This document shows, one piece after another, positions 1 to 7,855 of a stretch of DNA of 12,380 nucleotides. Under the pieces are notes generated by a model. That model ran no database searches. It was not told the origin of the DNA and worked only from the letters and a program-made list of their open reading frames with translations. Position numbers and translations under genes: made by a program. Origin of the DNA: JBLFWJ01 sp047611425 (GTDB taxonomy: Bacteria > Bacteroidota > Bacteroidia > UBA10329); contig JBLFWJ010000100.1 in NCBI GenBank assembly GCA_047611425.1, positions 1 through 12,380 on the forward strand, given 5' to 3'. The stretch's first letter is position 1, and the number at the start of each line of letters is the position of its first letter.

Positions 1-692
1 TAACCATCAGTTTAATTTGTGCTTTGGCCTTTGGTGCCAATGCTCAATCGTTGTATGGCTTCAACGTTGGTGGAATTCTGAATGTCACCAACTCGGTAGA
101 CAGCGCCAAAAGCATGATTCGAATGGGGGCTGTGGTGGAGGGATTCTACATGTACCAATTCAGTCCAATGTTTTACGGAAAAACGGGTCTAGGTTACTCC
201 CAACGTGGATACCAAGCCAATTTTCAGGAGATCGTTGTTCCTGATACCGCAAATCCGATTCATGGAGAAGTCGTGCGTTCCGCATGGTTGCATTATGTCG
301 ATGTACCACTAATGCTGGGAATCACATCTCGAAACGCCTATTTCGAGGTGGGTGGTTTATTCTCATTTAGCGTGGCAAATCAAGCTCAGGAGCAAGGCTT
401 CGCGCCCAACAGAAAGGATGGTGTATTGAAGTACGACACCATACCGTCTTTGGGTCTAAATACCTTCCATGCTTCGTTGGCTTTTAACATTGGGTATCGA
501 TTTGTTTTGAAAGACAACATGAGTCTTGGCCTTGCATTGCGAACGTCCATGCTACAAAATCTAAGCACAAACCTTAAAGCACAATATTTTGGATTGTCGC
601 TCGGTCTCACCTTCGGAACTCCGTTGGAAGGAACCAACGATGCCTACGATTTTAAGGAGGAAGAGGATCCGCCTGTGCCAGATGGCGACTGA
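1..692 (+). CDS. Outer-membrane beta-barrel protein (PorT/OmpW-like size class), 5' end outside window
   Basis: The reading frame is open from base 3, so the gene enters from the left and its start codon is not in the window. The first visible residues (TISLICALAFGANAQS) are the hydrophobic core and cleavage site of a signal peptide, with likely cleavage after ANA; only a few N-terminal residues are therefore missing. About 229 residues are visible. The mature part alternates Gly/aromatic strands and polar turns (for example GFYMYQFSPMFYGKTGLGYS, WLHYVDVPLMLGI, YFEVGGLFSFSV, FGLSLGLTFG), typical of small Bacteroidota outer-membrane barrels of about 200 residues. After the last predicted strand comes an acidic, proline-containing tail ending in EEEDPPVPDGD, instead of the terminal aromatic residue usual for a barrel. 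The next gene starts 39 nt downstream on the same strand, so co-transcription is possible. Envelope location is well supported; ligand and function are unknown. Confidence 0.8.
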   Translation, partial: TISLICALAFGANAQSLYGFNVGGILNVTNSVDSAKSMIRMGAVVEGFYMYQFSPMFYGKTGLGYSQRGYQANFQEIVVPDTANPIHGEVVRSAWLHYVDVPLMLGITSRNAYFEVGGLFSFSVANQAQEQGFAPNRKDGVLKYDTIPSLGLNTFHASLAFNIGYRFVLKDNMSLGLALRTSMLQNLSTNLKAQYFGLSLGLTFGTPLEGTNDAYDFKEEEDPPVPDGD

Positions 693-731
693 ACTTTGCT
701 AAGTTCGTAGTACAATCTTCAACCCAACCCC

Positions 732-3053
732 TTGTTAGCTCCACTTCTTAAGCAATTAATAAAGCGCTTTTCCAAAGCGAGACTTCCAAAAATGGAAGGT
801 GAATTAAACTTGGGCGGTTTGAAAGAACCCGTCAAGATTATTCGAGATGTGCACGGTGTACCACACATTTACGCTCAAAACATGGATGACTTGGCTTTTG
901 CTCAAGGTGTGGCGCAAGCTCAAGATCGATTATTTCAGATGGAACTGAACAGACGGTTGGCCACCGGTCGGCTGGCCGAATTGGTTGGGAAAGATGCCGT
1001 GGAAACGGATATTGCTGTTCGAACATTCGGTTTTCATCGTGTGGCGCTTGAAGACGAAAAACTGCTTGATGATGAGTTGCGAGAATGGCTTGGCGCTTAC
1101 TTGCTTGGCATCAATACCTACATCGAATCTAAGGTTCAAAAACTTCCGGTAGAATTTGGAATGCTGCGGGCAAAGCCAGAGCCATGGACGCTTCACCAGC
1201 TGCTTTCCTTTTTCAGAATAATGAGTTGGCAAATGTCGGTTGGTTGGCAAGGCGAACTAGCGAAAGCCAAGTTGATAGAAAAGGTCGGACCCGAATTAGC
1301 AGCCGAGATTGACCCTAGATACCCTGTTGGTAATCCAATAGGTTTGCCGAATGGAAATGAGATGCATCGATTGGATGTAAATGGCGCATTCGAAGCAATC
1401 AATGGTCCATATTTAATACAAACTGGAGGCAGCAATGCTTGGGCTGTGAGCGGAAAATTGACCGAAACTGGGAAACCCTTTTTGTGTAACGATCCCCATT
1501 TGCCAATGATGTTGCCATCCATTTGGCATGAGGTGCATTTACATGCTCCTGATTATGAGGCGGCTGGTGTTTCAATCCCTTGCACACCAATGATATTGAT
1601 CGGTCACAACCGTCATATCGCCTGGGGAATCACGCTTGCCTACACCGATATCCAAGACATTTTTGTCGAGGAATTCACATCTGAAACGACTTATCGTTTT
1701 GGTGACGAAGAGCGTGAAGCGAAAGTGCACGAAGAGATTATCCGCGTAAAAGGGGCCGATGCGGTTTCAATAAAAGTTTACGAAACGCATCATGGGCCAG
1801 TGATTTCGGATGTGGTCAACTTCCCAGATAAGCGGATCTCGTTCGCTTCTTCTTGTCTAAAACCAGGGGAGTTGCTCCGCGCCTGGACAAGCTTGAATCT
1901 GGCCAAAGGCTGGGATGATTTTGTAGATGCAATGCGCAAACTCACTTCGCCAGCATTAAACATCGTTTATGCAGATGTGGAAGGGAACATCGGCTATTGG
2001 GTTTCGGGAGAAGTGCCTATCCGATCCAAGGAAAAAACCATGATGCCGTATAATGGCGCATCAGGAAAAGAAGAATGGAATGGGGTAGTTCCATTTGAAG
2101 AAATGCCGCACTGTCTAAATCCGAAAAGTGGACGAGTAATCTCATGCAATCACAAAATTGTAGCCGATGATTATCCGCATTTCTTGGGCAATACGTGGAT
2201 GAACGGGTATCGAGCCAATCGGGTTGGACAATTGCTTTCCGATGAGAAGAAGTACAGCCTGAAGGAAATGGGCAGATTCCAAATGGATTTCTACTCAATT
2301 CCGGGAAAGGAGCTGCAATCTCATTTTGATCACACGAGTGGAAGCAATCCGTCAGAGCAACAGATGCTTGATCATCTAAAATCATGGAACGGATACTTAA
2401 CGGCAGACTCCATTGGAGGCTGTGTTTATCAAGTTGTACGTTCAGAATTGATTCGAAACCTACTTGAGAAATCACTTGGGAGGAAGCTGATGCATGAAAT
2501 GACGGGTGCACCATTTCATGAGTTGCTGTCTGGGATTACGGAGTTGTATGGACATGACACAAGTATGTTGCTCAGACTTTTAAACGACAAAGATTCTAAG
2601 CTGATGAAACTCGCAGGTGGAAAGAACAGGCTTTTGGAAAAGTCACTCAGATCATCGATGATCAAGATGACCAATCTGTTGGGTAAAAACATGGAAGATT
2701 GGCAATGGGGCAAGTTGCATCAGCTGTTATTCGAGCATCCAGTTGGGAAGAAAAAGCCATTCGACAAAGTCTTTAATATTGGGCCAATACCTATTGGAGG
2801 AGACACGGATACCGTGCATCAAACAGCTTTTTTCCGAGAACGAGGATATGACGGATCGCTTGTTTGTCCGAGCTATCGGCAGCTCATTGATCTTGATGAC
2901 ATGAGAAAATCATTGAACATGATGGCTCCCGGAAACTCAGGCCAAGTAGGCAGTCCGTTCTACAATAATCTTACAGAAAACTGGCTAGAAGGGAAGTTTA
3001 AAAAGATGAGTTGGGGCGAAAAAGTGAGGGGTAAGAAATTGATTCTCAAATAG
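732..3053 (+). CDS. Penicillin acylase family protein (N-terminal nucleophile amidohydrolase)
   Basis: A 773-residue member of the penicillin acylase / acyl-homoserine-lactone acylase family, made as a precursor that cuts itself into alpha and beta chains. The alpha region carries the hallmark RDVHGVPHIYA (residues 38-48) and AQAQDRLFQMELNRR (61-75). Autocleavage is expected between Gly233 and Ser234 in TGG-SNAWAVSG, making Ser234 the beta-chain nucleophile. CNDPHL (252-257), GHNRHIAWG (291-299), THHGPV (352-357) and SGRVISCNH (466-474) follow in family order; Asn473 is the likely oxyanion-hole Asn. Family reaction: hydrolysis of an amide bond in an acylated amine; the substrate cannot be read from sequence. 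The frame holds no ATG before Met21 (792), and the conserved domain begins right there, so I take TTG 732 as start. Unusually, the first 20 residues (basic, amphipathic) are not a signal peptide, whereas relatives are usually exported. The stop lies 6 nt from the stop of the convergent TonB-dependent receptor gene. Confidence 0.9.
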   Translation: MLAPLLKQLIKRFSKARLPKMEGELNLGGLKEPVKIIRDVHGVPHIYAQNMDDLAFAQGVAQAQDRLFQMELNRRLATGRLAELVGKDAVETDIAVRTFGFHRVALEDEKLLDDELREWLGAYLLGINTYIESKVQKLPVEFGMLRAKPEPWTLHQLLSFFRIMSWQMSVGWQGELAKAKLIEKVGPELAAEIDPRYPVGNPIGLPNGNEMHRLDVNGAFEAINGPYLIQTGGSNAWAVSGKLTETGKPFLCNDPHLPMMLPSIWHEVHLHAPDYEAAGVSIPCTPMILIGHNRHIAWGITLAYTDIQDIFVEEFTSETTYRFGDEEREAKVHEEIIRVKGADAVSIKVYETHHGPVISDVVNFPDKRISFASSCLKPGELLRAWTSLNLAKGWDDFVDAMRKLTSPALNIVYADVEGNIGYWVSGEVPIRSKEKTMMPYNGASGKEEWNGVVPFEEMPHCLNPKSGRVISCNHKIVADDYPHFLGNTWMNGYRANRVGQLLSDEKKYSLKEMGRFQMDFYSIPGKELQSHFDHTSGSNPSEQQMLDHLKSWNGYLTADSIGGCVYQVVRSELIRNLLEKSLGRKLMHEMTGAPFHELLSGITELYGHDTSMLLRLLNDKDSKLMKLAGGKNRLLEKSLRSSMIKMTNLLGKNMEDWQWGKLHQLLFEHPVGKKKPFDKVFNIGPIPIGGDTDTVHQTAFFRERGYDGSLVCPSYRQLIDLDDMRKSLNMMAPGNSGQVGSPFYNNLTENWLEGKFKKMSWGEKVRGKKLILK

Positions 3054-3059
3054 CCAAGC

Positions 3060-5507
3060 CTAGAACAACACTTTGTACTGAAGTAGCGGGTAAATACCCA
3101 GCTGATTTACGTTCTCCAAACGGTTATCCCGTGAGTCATACCTGGCGTAAAGTGGGTTTTCCTTGTTCGTTACATTTTGTACCGATGCAGAAAATTCTTG
3201 CGTGAATCTTGGCCGGCTCATTCTGAACGCGACTCCAAGATCCAGTCGATAATAAGGCTCAAATTGTTTTGAAAAAGCTTGTGTGTTGTCGTACACAGCA
3301 ACACCTGACGCATCAGAAGCGACAAGATCGATTGGTGTATATCTTGATCCTCCGGCAATGGTGAACTTAACATCAAACTTCATCGATAAAGAAGTCAGTT
3401 TTTTTTTGATTCGTTGTTTTTCCCATCGAGCAAGCTTCTTCACACTTAACTCACGCTTAGGCTCTTTTACCGTTGGGTTGCGCTTTTTGAACTTCAGTTC
3501 GTAGCCACCAAGTGCGTTGGCCACATAGTTTCCATTGAAGACTGTGTTCCTTTCAATACCATCGCTTCCCGTGTATTTCGAATCGTAGAAAGAAGCGGTG
3601 AGCAGCCAGTAATATCCTTTGGTGAGGTATTTCTCAAAGGTCAGTTCAATGCCGTAATTCGAGCCGGTGCCTCCGTTCACAATCCGGTCTGGGCCGCCTT
3701 GTGAAAAGCTCCCAACATTAAGTGTTGAGTAGGAACTACTATCAGCATCAATTCCTGCATTATAGATGTATTGATAATACAACTCAGCCTTAACACGCAT
3801 GTCCATTGGAAGCAACCAATTGTATCCTAAAACTGCGTGATGACTCTTAACGAAATCGAGGTTTTCATTCGGCATTTCGGTATTGCCAAGAGAATCTTCA
3901 ATCAGTAAAAAGTACTGATCCAACGGCAGCATTTGGCTGTGAAGCCCGTAGGCAATTGATAGATTATGCTTTGGGTTGATCTTGTAAGTCAATCCCCAAC
4001 GAGGCTCAATTGCAGTGGCATTATTCAACGTAAAAACCTGGCCGTGAACGCCCGTATTCATTGTCCAAGAATTATTCCAACGCCATTGCCACTGGGCATA
4101 AGGCTGAACGAGGGCCGCAATTCCCTTAAAGTCGGTCAACGTTTCAAATCGATTCCATAGTGGTGTAAATGCGCTGTCTTGAAGGATGGAATAGAGCACA
4201 GAACTTCGGATTCCAACTTTCAAACTGTGCTTGGCGCTGAACTTCTTCTTGTAAAAGAAGGCAGCCTGAAAACGATGATCCTGAAAGTCCTGTCGGTACC
4301 AATCAAACGGATTTTGGAATACATCAACACTATCTACCACATCCTGATTCATCTGCGTACTCGCTGATAATGTCAATTTGGTATATGAGTTATTCTGGAA
4401 AATATACTGGTGTGTAAATCCAACAAACCCGGTCTTGGTTCGGTCGTAAACATCGATTGGACCTTCAGAATAGAAGTTGGTTTCATTGGTGTCTGCGGTG
4501 CTGGAAAGAATATCGATACTGCTGATTCCACCCATCCCGAATATGGAGAATATCCCCGCTTTTTTGGTTGGAATCCGAACCTTGAAACTCAAATCGGAGT
4601 ACTGAGGAATGGCATCTCCAGTTCCGAAGTCGACACCTCCTAGTTTGAAAAGCGCCAATGTTGAATACCTAAAATTGATTAAGTAAGACGCCCTGCTCTT
4701 TTTGGAAAAAGGGCCTTCCGCTCCTAATTCAACGCCATTAAATCCAATTTGCCCCAAAAACTCATGTTTCTCGTCATTACCGTGCCGCATGTGAAGGTCG
4801 AACACACCGGAAATGGCATTTCCATATTCCGAAGGAAAGGCTCCAGTCATAAAGTCAGAATTAGACAACAGGTTACTGTTGAGCATGCTCACTGGCCCAC
4901 CAGTTGACCCAAGATTACCAAAGTGATTCGGGTTCGGGATATCTACATCCTCCAATCGCCAAAGCAATCCAGCAGGCGAATTTCCTCGAATCACAATATC
5001 ATTAGTGGCGTCATTTGCGCCTCTAACACCAGCAAAATTTGTGGCCATTCGGCTCACGTCATTTCTTGTTCCTGCGTAACGAGATGCCTCCTCTGTTGAG
5101 AAGAGCCTAGCAGACACGGTAGTCATCGTGTTCATGGTTTCCTGTTCGGCACGACTGGCTTTAACCACCACCTCGTTTTGCTTAATCACCATTTCAACCA
5201 TCTCCACATTCAGCACCAACTCTTTACCACTATTCAGCTCCATACCGCCCATGGTGCGTGGTTCATACCCGAGGTAATTAATTTGAATATCGTGCCTGCC
5301 TATTCCAACTTTAGGCAGTTTGAAATGGCCATCCAAATCGGTTGAAGTACCAATTAATGGGTCGCTTTCGAGAATAACTACAGTTGCTCCAATAATGGGT
5401 AGCCGGCTTTCTAAGTCTATCACGCTACCACGGATGGTTTGCGTTTGACCAAGTGCCCAAAATGGAAGGGCAAACAATACAGTTATAAGGGCTAAATGTC
5501 TCACCAT
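3060..5507 (-). CDS. TonB-dependent outer-membrane receptor with carboxypeptidase-regulatory-like N-terminal domain
   Basis: An 815-residue outer-membrane transporter energised by TonB. Order: signal peptide (1-20, cleaved near ALG-QTQ); carboxypeptidase-regulatory-like beta-sandwich (about 23-105, with GSVIDLESRLPIIGATV and the TDLDGHFKLP turn); plug domain (about 120-240, with NDIVIRGNSPAGLLWRLEDV and PSEYGNAISGVFDLHMR); and a beta-barrel to the C-terminal Phe (YKVLF), the usual barrel-assembly signal. The GGSRYTPIDL motif near 719-728 is familiar from this Bacteroidota subfamily. The start is set at ATG 5505-5507 because it opens directly into the signal peptide. A start at 5618 would add 37 residues unlike a leader and would run across a -7 promoter match at 5523-5530. 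No SusD partner is adjacent, so a glycan-uptake pair is not indicated; the ligand is unknown. Residues 672-703 form an unusually Lys/Arg-rich insert. The gene is divergent from the serine hydrolase and convergent with the acylase. Confidence 0.9.
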   Translation of the reverse strand: MVRHLALITVLFALPFWALGQTQTIRGSVIDLESRLPIIGATVVILESDPLIGTSTDLDGHFKLPKVGIGRHDIQINYLGYEPRTMGGMELNSGKELVLNVEMVEMVIKQNEVVVKASRAEQETMNTMTTVSARLFSTEEASRYAGTRNDVSRMATNFAGVRGANDATNDIVIRGNSPAGLLWRLEDVDIPNPNHFGNLGSTGGPVSMLNSNLLSNSDFMTGAFPSEYGNAISGVFDLHMRHGNDEKHEFLGQIGFNGVELGAEGPFSKKSRASYLINFRYSTLALFKLGGVDFGTGDAIPQYSDLSFKVRIPTKKAGIFSIFGMGGISSIDILSSTADTNETNFYSEGPIDVYDRTKTGFVGFTHQYIFQNNSYTKLTLSASTQMNQDVVDSVDVFQNPFDWYRQDFQDHRFQAAFFYKKKFSAKHSLKVGIRSSVLYSILQDSAFTPLWNRFETLTDFKGIAALVQPYAQWQWRWNNSWTMNTGVHGQVFTLNNATAIEPRWGLTYKINPKHNLSIAYGLHSQMLPLDQYFLLIEDSLGNTEMPNENLDFVKSHHAVLGYNWLLPMDMRVKAELYYQYIYNAGIDADSSSYSTLNVGSFSQGGPDRIVNGGTGSNYGIELTFEKYLTKGYYWLLTASFYDSKYTGSDGIERNTVFNGNYVANALGGYELKFKKRNPTVKEPKRELSVKKLARWEKQRIKKKLTSLSMKFDVKFTIAGGSRYTPIDLVASDASGVAVYDNTQAFSKQFEPYYRLDLGVAFRMSRPRFTQEFSASVQNVTNKENPLYARYDSRDNRLENVNQLGIYPLLQYKVLF

Positions 5508-5522
5508 CTGCGTTTCGGGGCG

Positions 5523-5530
5523 CAAAATTA
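5523..5530 (-). promoter_or_regulatory. Candidate -7 box for the TonB-dependent receptor gene
   Basis: On the minus strand this reads TAATTTTG, matching the Bacteroidota sigma-factor -7 consensus TAnnTTTG. It lies 15 nt before the receptor ATG, implying a leader of only about 10 nt. I could not find a TTTG or TTG -33 element at the usual spacing, so this rests on the -7 match alone. The same box followed by CGC occurs before the lytic transglycosylase gene. Confidence 0.45.
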
Positions 5531-5630
5531 CAGTTTGTTTATTGGCTTGTACATACGTAGATTCTTGTAATGGACGAGGGACTGTTGTAGACGACAATGA
5601 AAAGGAACATTCCAACATATCTTCGGGGTC

Positions 5631-6770
5631 ATGAAAACGGTTCCAAAGTCGATCGCTGTGCTTGCCATTATTGCCGCGCTTCTAGTAGGTTTAGCCTCTT
5701 CAACCGGTAATGAATTTCTCCTAAAAGGCGTGTGGGCTGCCTACCTGAATGGAAATACCTCAGCAACAATAGGTGATGCGAAGTTCTTCGATACAAGAGA
5801 AATCGAAACTGGATTTGCTCAGTCATGGGCGGAATCGGACAACTTCAATTCACAAAGTTTAAGTGATCGATTAACTGAAAGTTTGATTGAAACCGAATCG
5901 GTGGCATTTCTTGTAGTTAAGAATGACGAGATTCTTCATGAGCAATATTGGGATGGTTATTCGGAATCATCCCAGAGCAATTCATTCAGTATGGCGAAAA
6001 GCATTACTACGATGCTTGCCCAATGTGCTATTCAAGATGGATTAATTAAAAGTTGGGATCAAAAAGTCGTGGATTTCCTCCCGGATTTGAAAGGAGAGTA
6101 TGCACAAGAATTGACATTACGGCATCTCACCACCATGACGGCTGGATTGGAGTTCAATGAACATTACACCAACCCTTTTGATATCACAGCCAAAACATAT
6201 TACGGGCCGGATGTAGCCAAGTTGATGCTGGATGAAGTTCCTGTAAGTGTAAAGCCAGGCAGCTTCGAATATCAAAGCGGTGCAACTCAGTTTCTAGGAA
6301 TGGCGGTGGTGGAGGCTACAGGAAAATCGTTGGCTGAGTATGCATCTGAAAAGCTTTGGAAACCGATGGGTGCGAACCATGCGGCCAAATGGCACCTAGA
6401 CAATGAGAATGGATTGGAGTTGGCTTTTTGCTGCTTCAATTCCAATGCCCGAGATTTTGCTCGTTTTGGAAAACTGATGCTAAATGATGGTAATTGGGAT
6501 GGAACCCAAGTACTTGATAGCGCATTTGTGTCGATTGCAACCCAACCGCACGCGGAGACTTTTTATGGTCATGGATTTTGGATTGATGACAGTTATGGAA
6601 CCCACATTTTCTATCAACGTGGAATACTTGGTCAGTACATCATTTCCATTCCGGAACATGACCTAATCATCGTTCGACTCGGGCATCAAAGAGGCGAGAA
6701 TATCAACATGCACCCTTCAGATTATCGAGTGATTGTTGAAGAGGTGCTTGCGGCTCACACCTCGATGTAA
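5631..6770 (+). CDS. Serine hydrolase, beta-lactamase/class C PBP-like family
   Basis: A 379-residue protein of the serine beta-lactamase-like / esterase family. Residues 1-22 form a hydrophobic signal or anchor segment, so the enzyme should act in the periplasm or at the membrane. The catalytic SxxK motif is S120-M-A-K123 in FSMAKS; the Tyr of the second motif is in FEYQSG (Y214-Q-S216). At the third-motif position, where a KTG or HxG signature would be expected, the sequence has YQRGILGQY (328-336), which is normal for the Bacteroidota subgroup that also shows FLVVKND, AFCCFNSNARDFARFG and LIIVRLGHQR. Family members include esterases, D-aminopeptidase-like enzymes and amide hydrolases; beta-lactamase activity should not be assumed. 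The ATG at 5631 opens straight into the signal segment. The gene is divergent from the TonB-dependent receptor with 123 nt between the starts, and no clear plus-strand promoter was seen there. No clear terminator follows it. Confidence 0.88.
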   Translation: MKTVPKSIAVLAIIAALLVGLASSTGNEFLLKGVWAAYLNGNTSATIGDAKFFDTREIETGFAQSWAESDNFNSQSLSDRLTESLIETESVAFLVVKNDEILHEQYWDGYSESSQSNSFSMAKSITTMLAQCAIQDGLIKSWDQKVVDFLPDLKGEYAQELTLRHLTTMTAGLEFNEHYTNPFDITAKTYYGPDVAKLMLDEVPVSVKPGSFEYQSGATQFLGMAVVEATGKSLAEYASEKLWKPMGANHAAKWHLDNENGLELAFCCFNSNARDFARFGKLMLNDGNWDGTQVLDSAFVSIATQPHAETFYGHGFWIDDSYGTHIFYQRGILGQYIISIPEHDLIIVRLGHQRGENINMHPSDYRVIVEEVLAAHTSM

Positions 6771-6964
6771 TTTCTGCCTTCCTGTCGCGAAATAACTCGC
6801 CATTTTCTTGCCTCAGAGTTGAAATCCTTGATGTTTTCATTTGCTCTAAAACTCTTGTAAATATGGGGATGAAACCTTCAATTGTCACTGGATAGACATG
6901 TTTGACTTGCAATGATTGTTGACGAATATTCTTTGTTTAACCTCGTTAGACCCAGTAGTTTTAA
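6771..6964. other. Intergenic stretch without recognisable gene
   Basis: No frame on either strand gives a protein I can recognise between the serine hydrolase stop and the remnant that follows. The only structure found is a weak inverted repeat, TCGTTA at 6943-6948 and TAACGA at 6962-6967, with a 13-nt loop and no T-run, too weak to call a terminator. Together with the remnant to its right this is the longest stretch of the window without an intact gene. Confidence 0.6.
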
Positions 6965-7228
6965 CGAAGAATTAACACATTAAAAAAGGATAGAGATGAG
7001 AGGAATGACCAGACATTTTACCGATATACCCTTTCTAATAAAAGCAGTCATAATTATTCTGATCTCCGAATAGGACTATTTACCGCTCCGGATCTTGGAT
7101 ATGCGGAGGACGATTACGTAGGGTGTGATGTAATGAGAAATGTAGGTTATGTGTACAACGGTGATGCTAGTGACGTGGCCCTACACAATATCCCGATAAT
7201 CCACCATCAGCAGGAGTTAAGATACTGA
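6965..7228 (+). pseudogene. Remnant of a T9SS-type secreted surface protein (internal fragment)
   Basis: Reading the plus strand in the frame of base 6965 gives an open stretch of about 87 codons ending at TGA 7226-7228. From about 6998 it contains DQTFYRYTLSNKSS, then DLRIGLFTAPDLGYAE, then DDYVGCDVMRNVGYVYNGD. The last motif (roughly DxGxxxDDxVGCDxxRNxGYxYNGDxxD) is a signature I recognise from the middle of long Bacteroidota cell-surface proteins that end in a T9SS sorting domain. Here it has no credible start codon, signal peptide, flanking domains or sorting domain; after YNGDASDVALHNIPII it soon ends in a stop. It is therefore best read as a decayed internal piece of a much larger gene. 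Its last 12 nt overlap the end of the minus-strand membrane-protein remnant, so at least one of the two was cut at this junction. The family match is by memory of the motif. Confidence 0.65.
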
Positions 7229-7798
7229 AGGTGCTTTTACATGAAGCTTTTTTGCAAGATCCATCAACCCATGGAACCCCACTAGCGCAATTAGGCCGAC
7301 ACAAGGAATGTTGGCGACAAAGACACGCTTCAACCCCATTGAATTGAACATTCCTGCGGACCAGGTGTAGCGTTCTCGAGCGAGGAGGTGAATGCCGATA
7401 GCGGTGAACAGCCCGAACAACGGTTCCGTAAGTCCGGACAAGGCCACTACAAATCCGAACGGACAAGCCAACATGATCAACATGGCCATCCAAGGGTTTT
7501 TCATACCGATTGTTCGAGCAGTCTTGAAAACCAGAAATGATGAGATGGCCGAAACTATTAGGTTAAATGCTTTGATTCCTAGCAACCCAAATTGAGCAAA
7601 CCGGGCCGCTAGAAAAGTAAATATGGGTTTTGCCCAATGATTGAAAAACAACGCTGGATGTATGGGGGCGTATCGTGCAAAGAGGTAGTGATTTACGCTA
7701 TCGCCATCATCTCCAGTTCCATCAAATAGAATAATCAGTAAAACCCCTATAGCAAGGTAAACTGCAAATAAGATGTATGGAATCGAAGGCTTACCCAA
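7217..7798 (-). pseudogene. Shortened GT-C-like polytopic membrane protein (probable internal deletion)
   Basis: A 193-codon frame with hydrophobic segments near residues 7-25, 78-93, 101-120, 125-140 and 161-178. The first extramembrane loop carries DGTGDDGDSVNHYLFARYAP (26-45) and then HPALFFNHWAKPIFTFLA, a pattern I associate with Bacteroidota multi-spanning GT-C / GT39-like glycosyltransferases, where loop-1 acidic residues are catalytic. Such proteins usually have more than 400 residues. Here, after RERYTWSA (about 141-148), the sequence jumps to GMFNSMGLKRVFVANIP, which resembles a segment found far downstream in those proteins, so an in-frame loss around base 7355 is likely; the C-terminus also looks short. 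The first possible start is TTG 7796-7798; no ATG exists in frame after the upstream T9SS gene stop, and a strong terminator ends 5 nt before it. Probably a non-functional remnant, although a shortened membrane protein is not excluded. Confidence 0.55.
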
Positions 7799-7803
7799 GG
7801 CGT

Positions 7804-7834
7804 TAAAATAAAAAGGGCGCCTTCGGGCGCCCTT
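7804..7834 (-). terminator. Rho-independent terminator after the T9SS-sorted protein gene
   Basis: On the minus strand a perfect 9-bp stem AAGGGCGCC / GGCGCCCTT (7813-7834) closes a CGAA loop and is followed by TTTATTTTA, giving a T-rich tract running out of the stem. It lies 21 nt past the T9SS protein stop codon. On the plus strand the stem has a stable UUCG tetraloop but only a short T-run, so termination is expected mainly for minus-strand transcripts. Confidence 0.85.
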
Positions 7835-7855
7835 AAAATTACAGTTTGGATAGAA

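Noticed and set aside
2017..2514. A 165-codon minus-strand open frame inside the acylase gene.
   Set aside because: It is fully antisense to a strongly conserved gene and its translation has no recognisable domain.
5524..5537. The 14-mer AAAATTACAGTTTG here recurs at 7835-7848.
   Set aside because: One shared 14-mer in 12 kb is near chance expectation, and the two sites have unrelated contexts.
5508..5618. Upstream in-frame ATG that would extend the TonB-dependent receptor by 37 residues.
   Set aside because: The extension is not leader-like, the signal peptide begins at ATG 5507, and a -7 promoter match lies inside the extension.
6996..7073. A 25-codon frame from an ATG preceded by AAAAAAGGATAGAG, encoding a short hydrophobic peptide.
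   Set aside because: It lies inside the T9SS-protein remnant in a different frame and stops before any domain. The remnant frame explains the bases better; at most the A-rich leader is a leftover of an older start region.
7167..7493. A 108-codon minus-strand frame overlapping the membrane-protein remnant.
   Set aside because: Its translation is Arg/Cys/His-rich and low in plausible structure; the neighbouring frame gives clear membrane helices.
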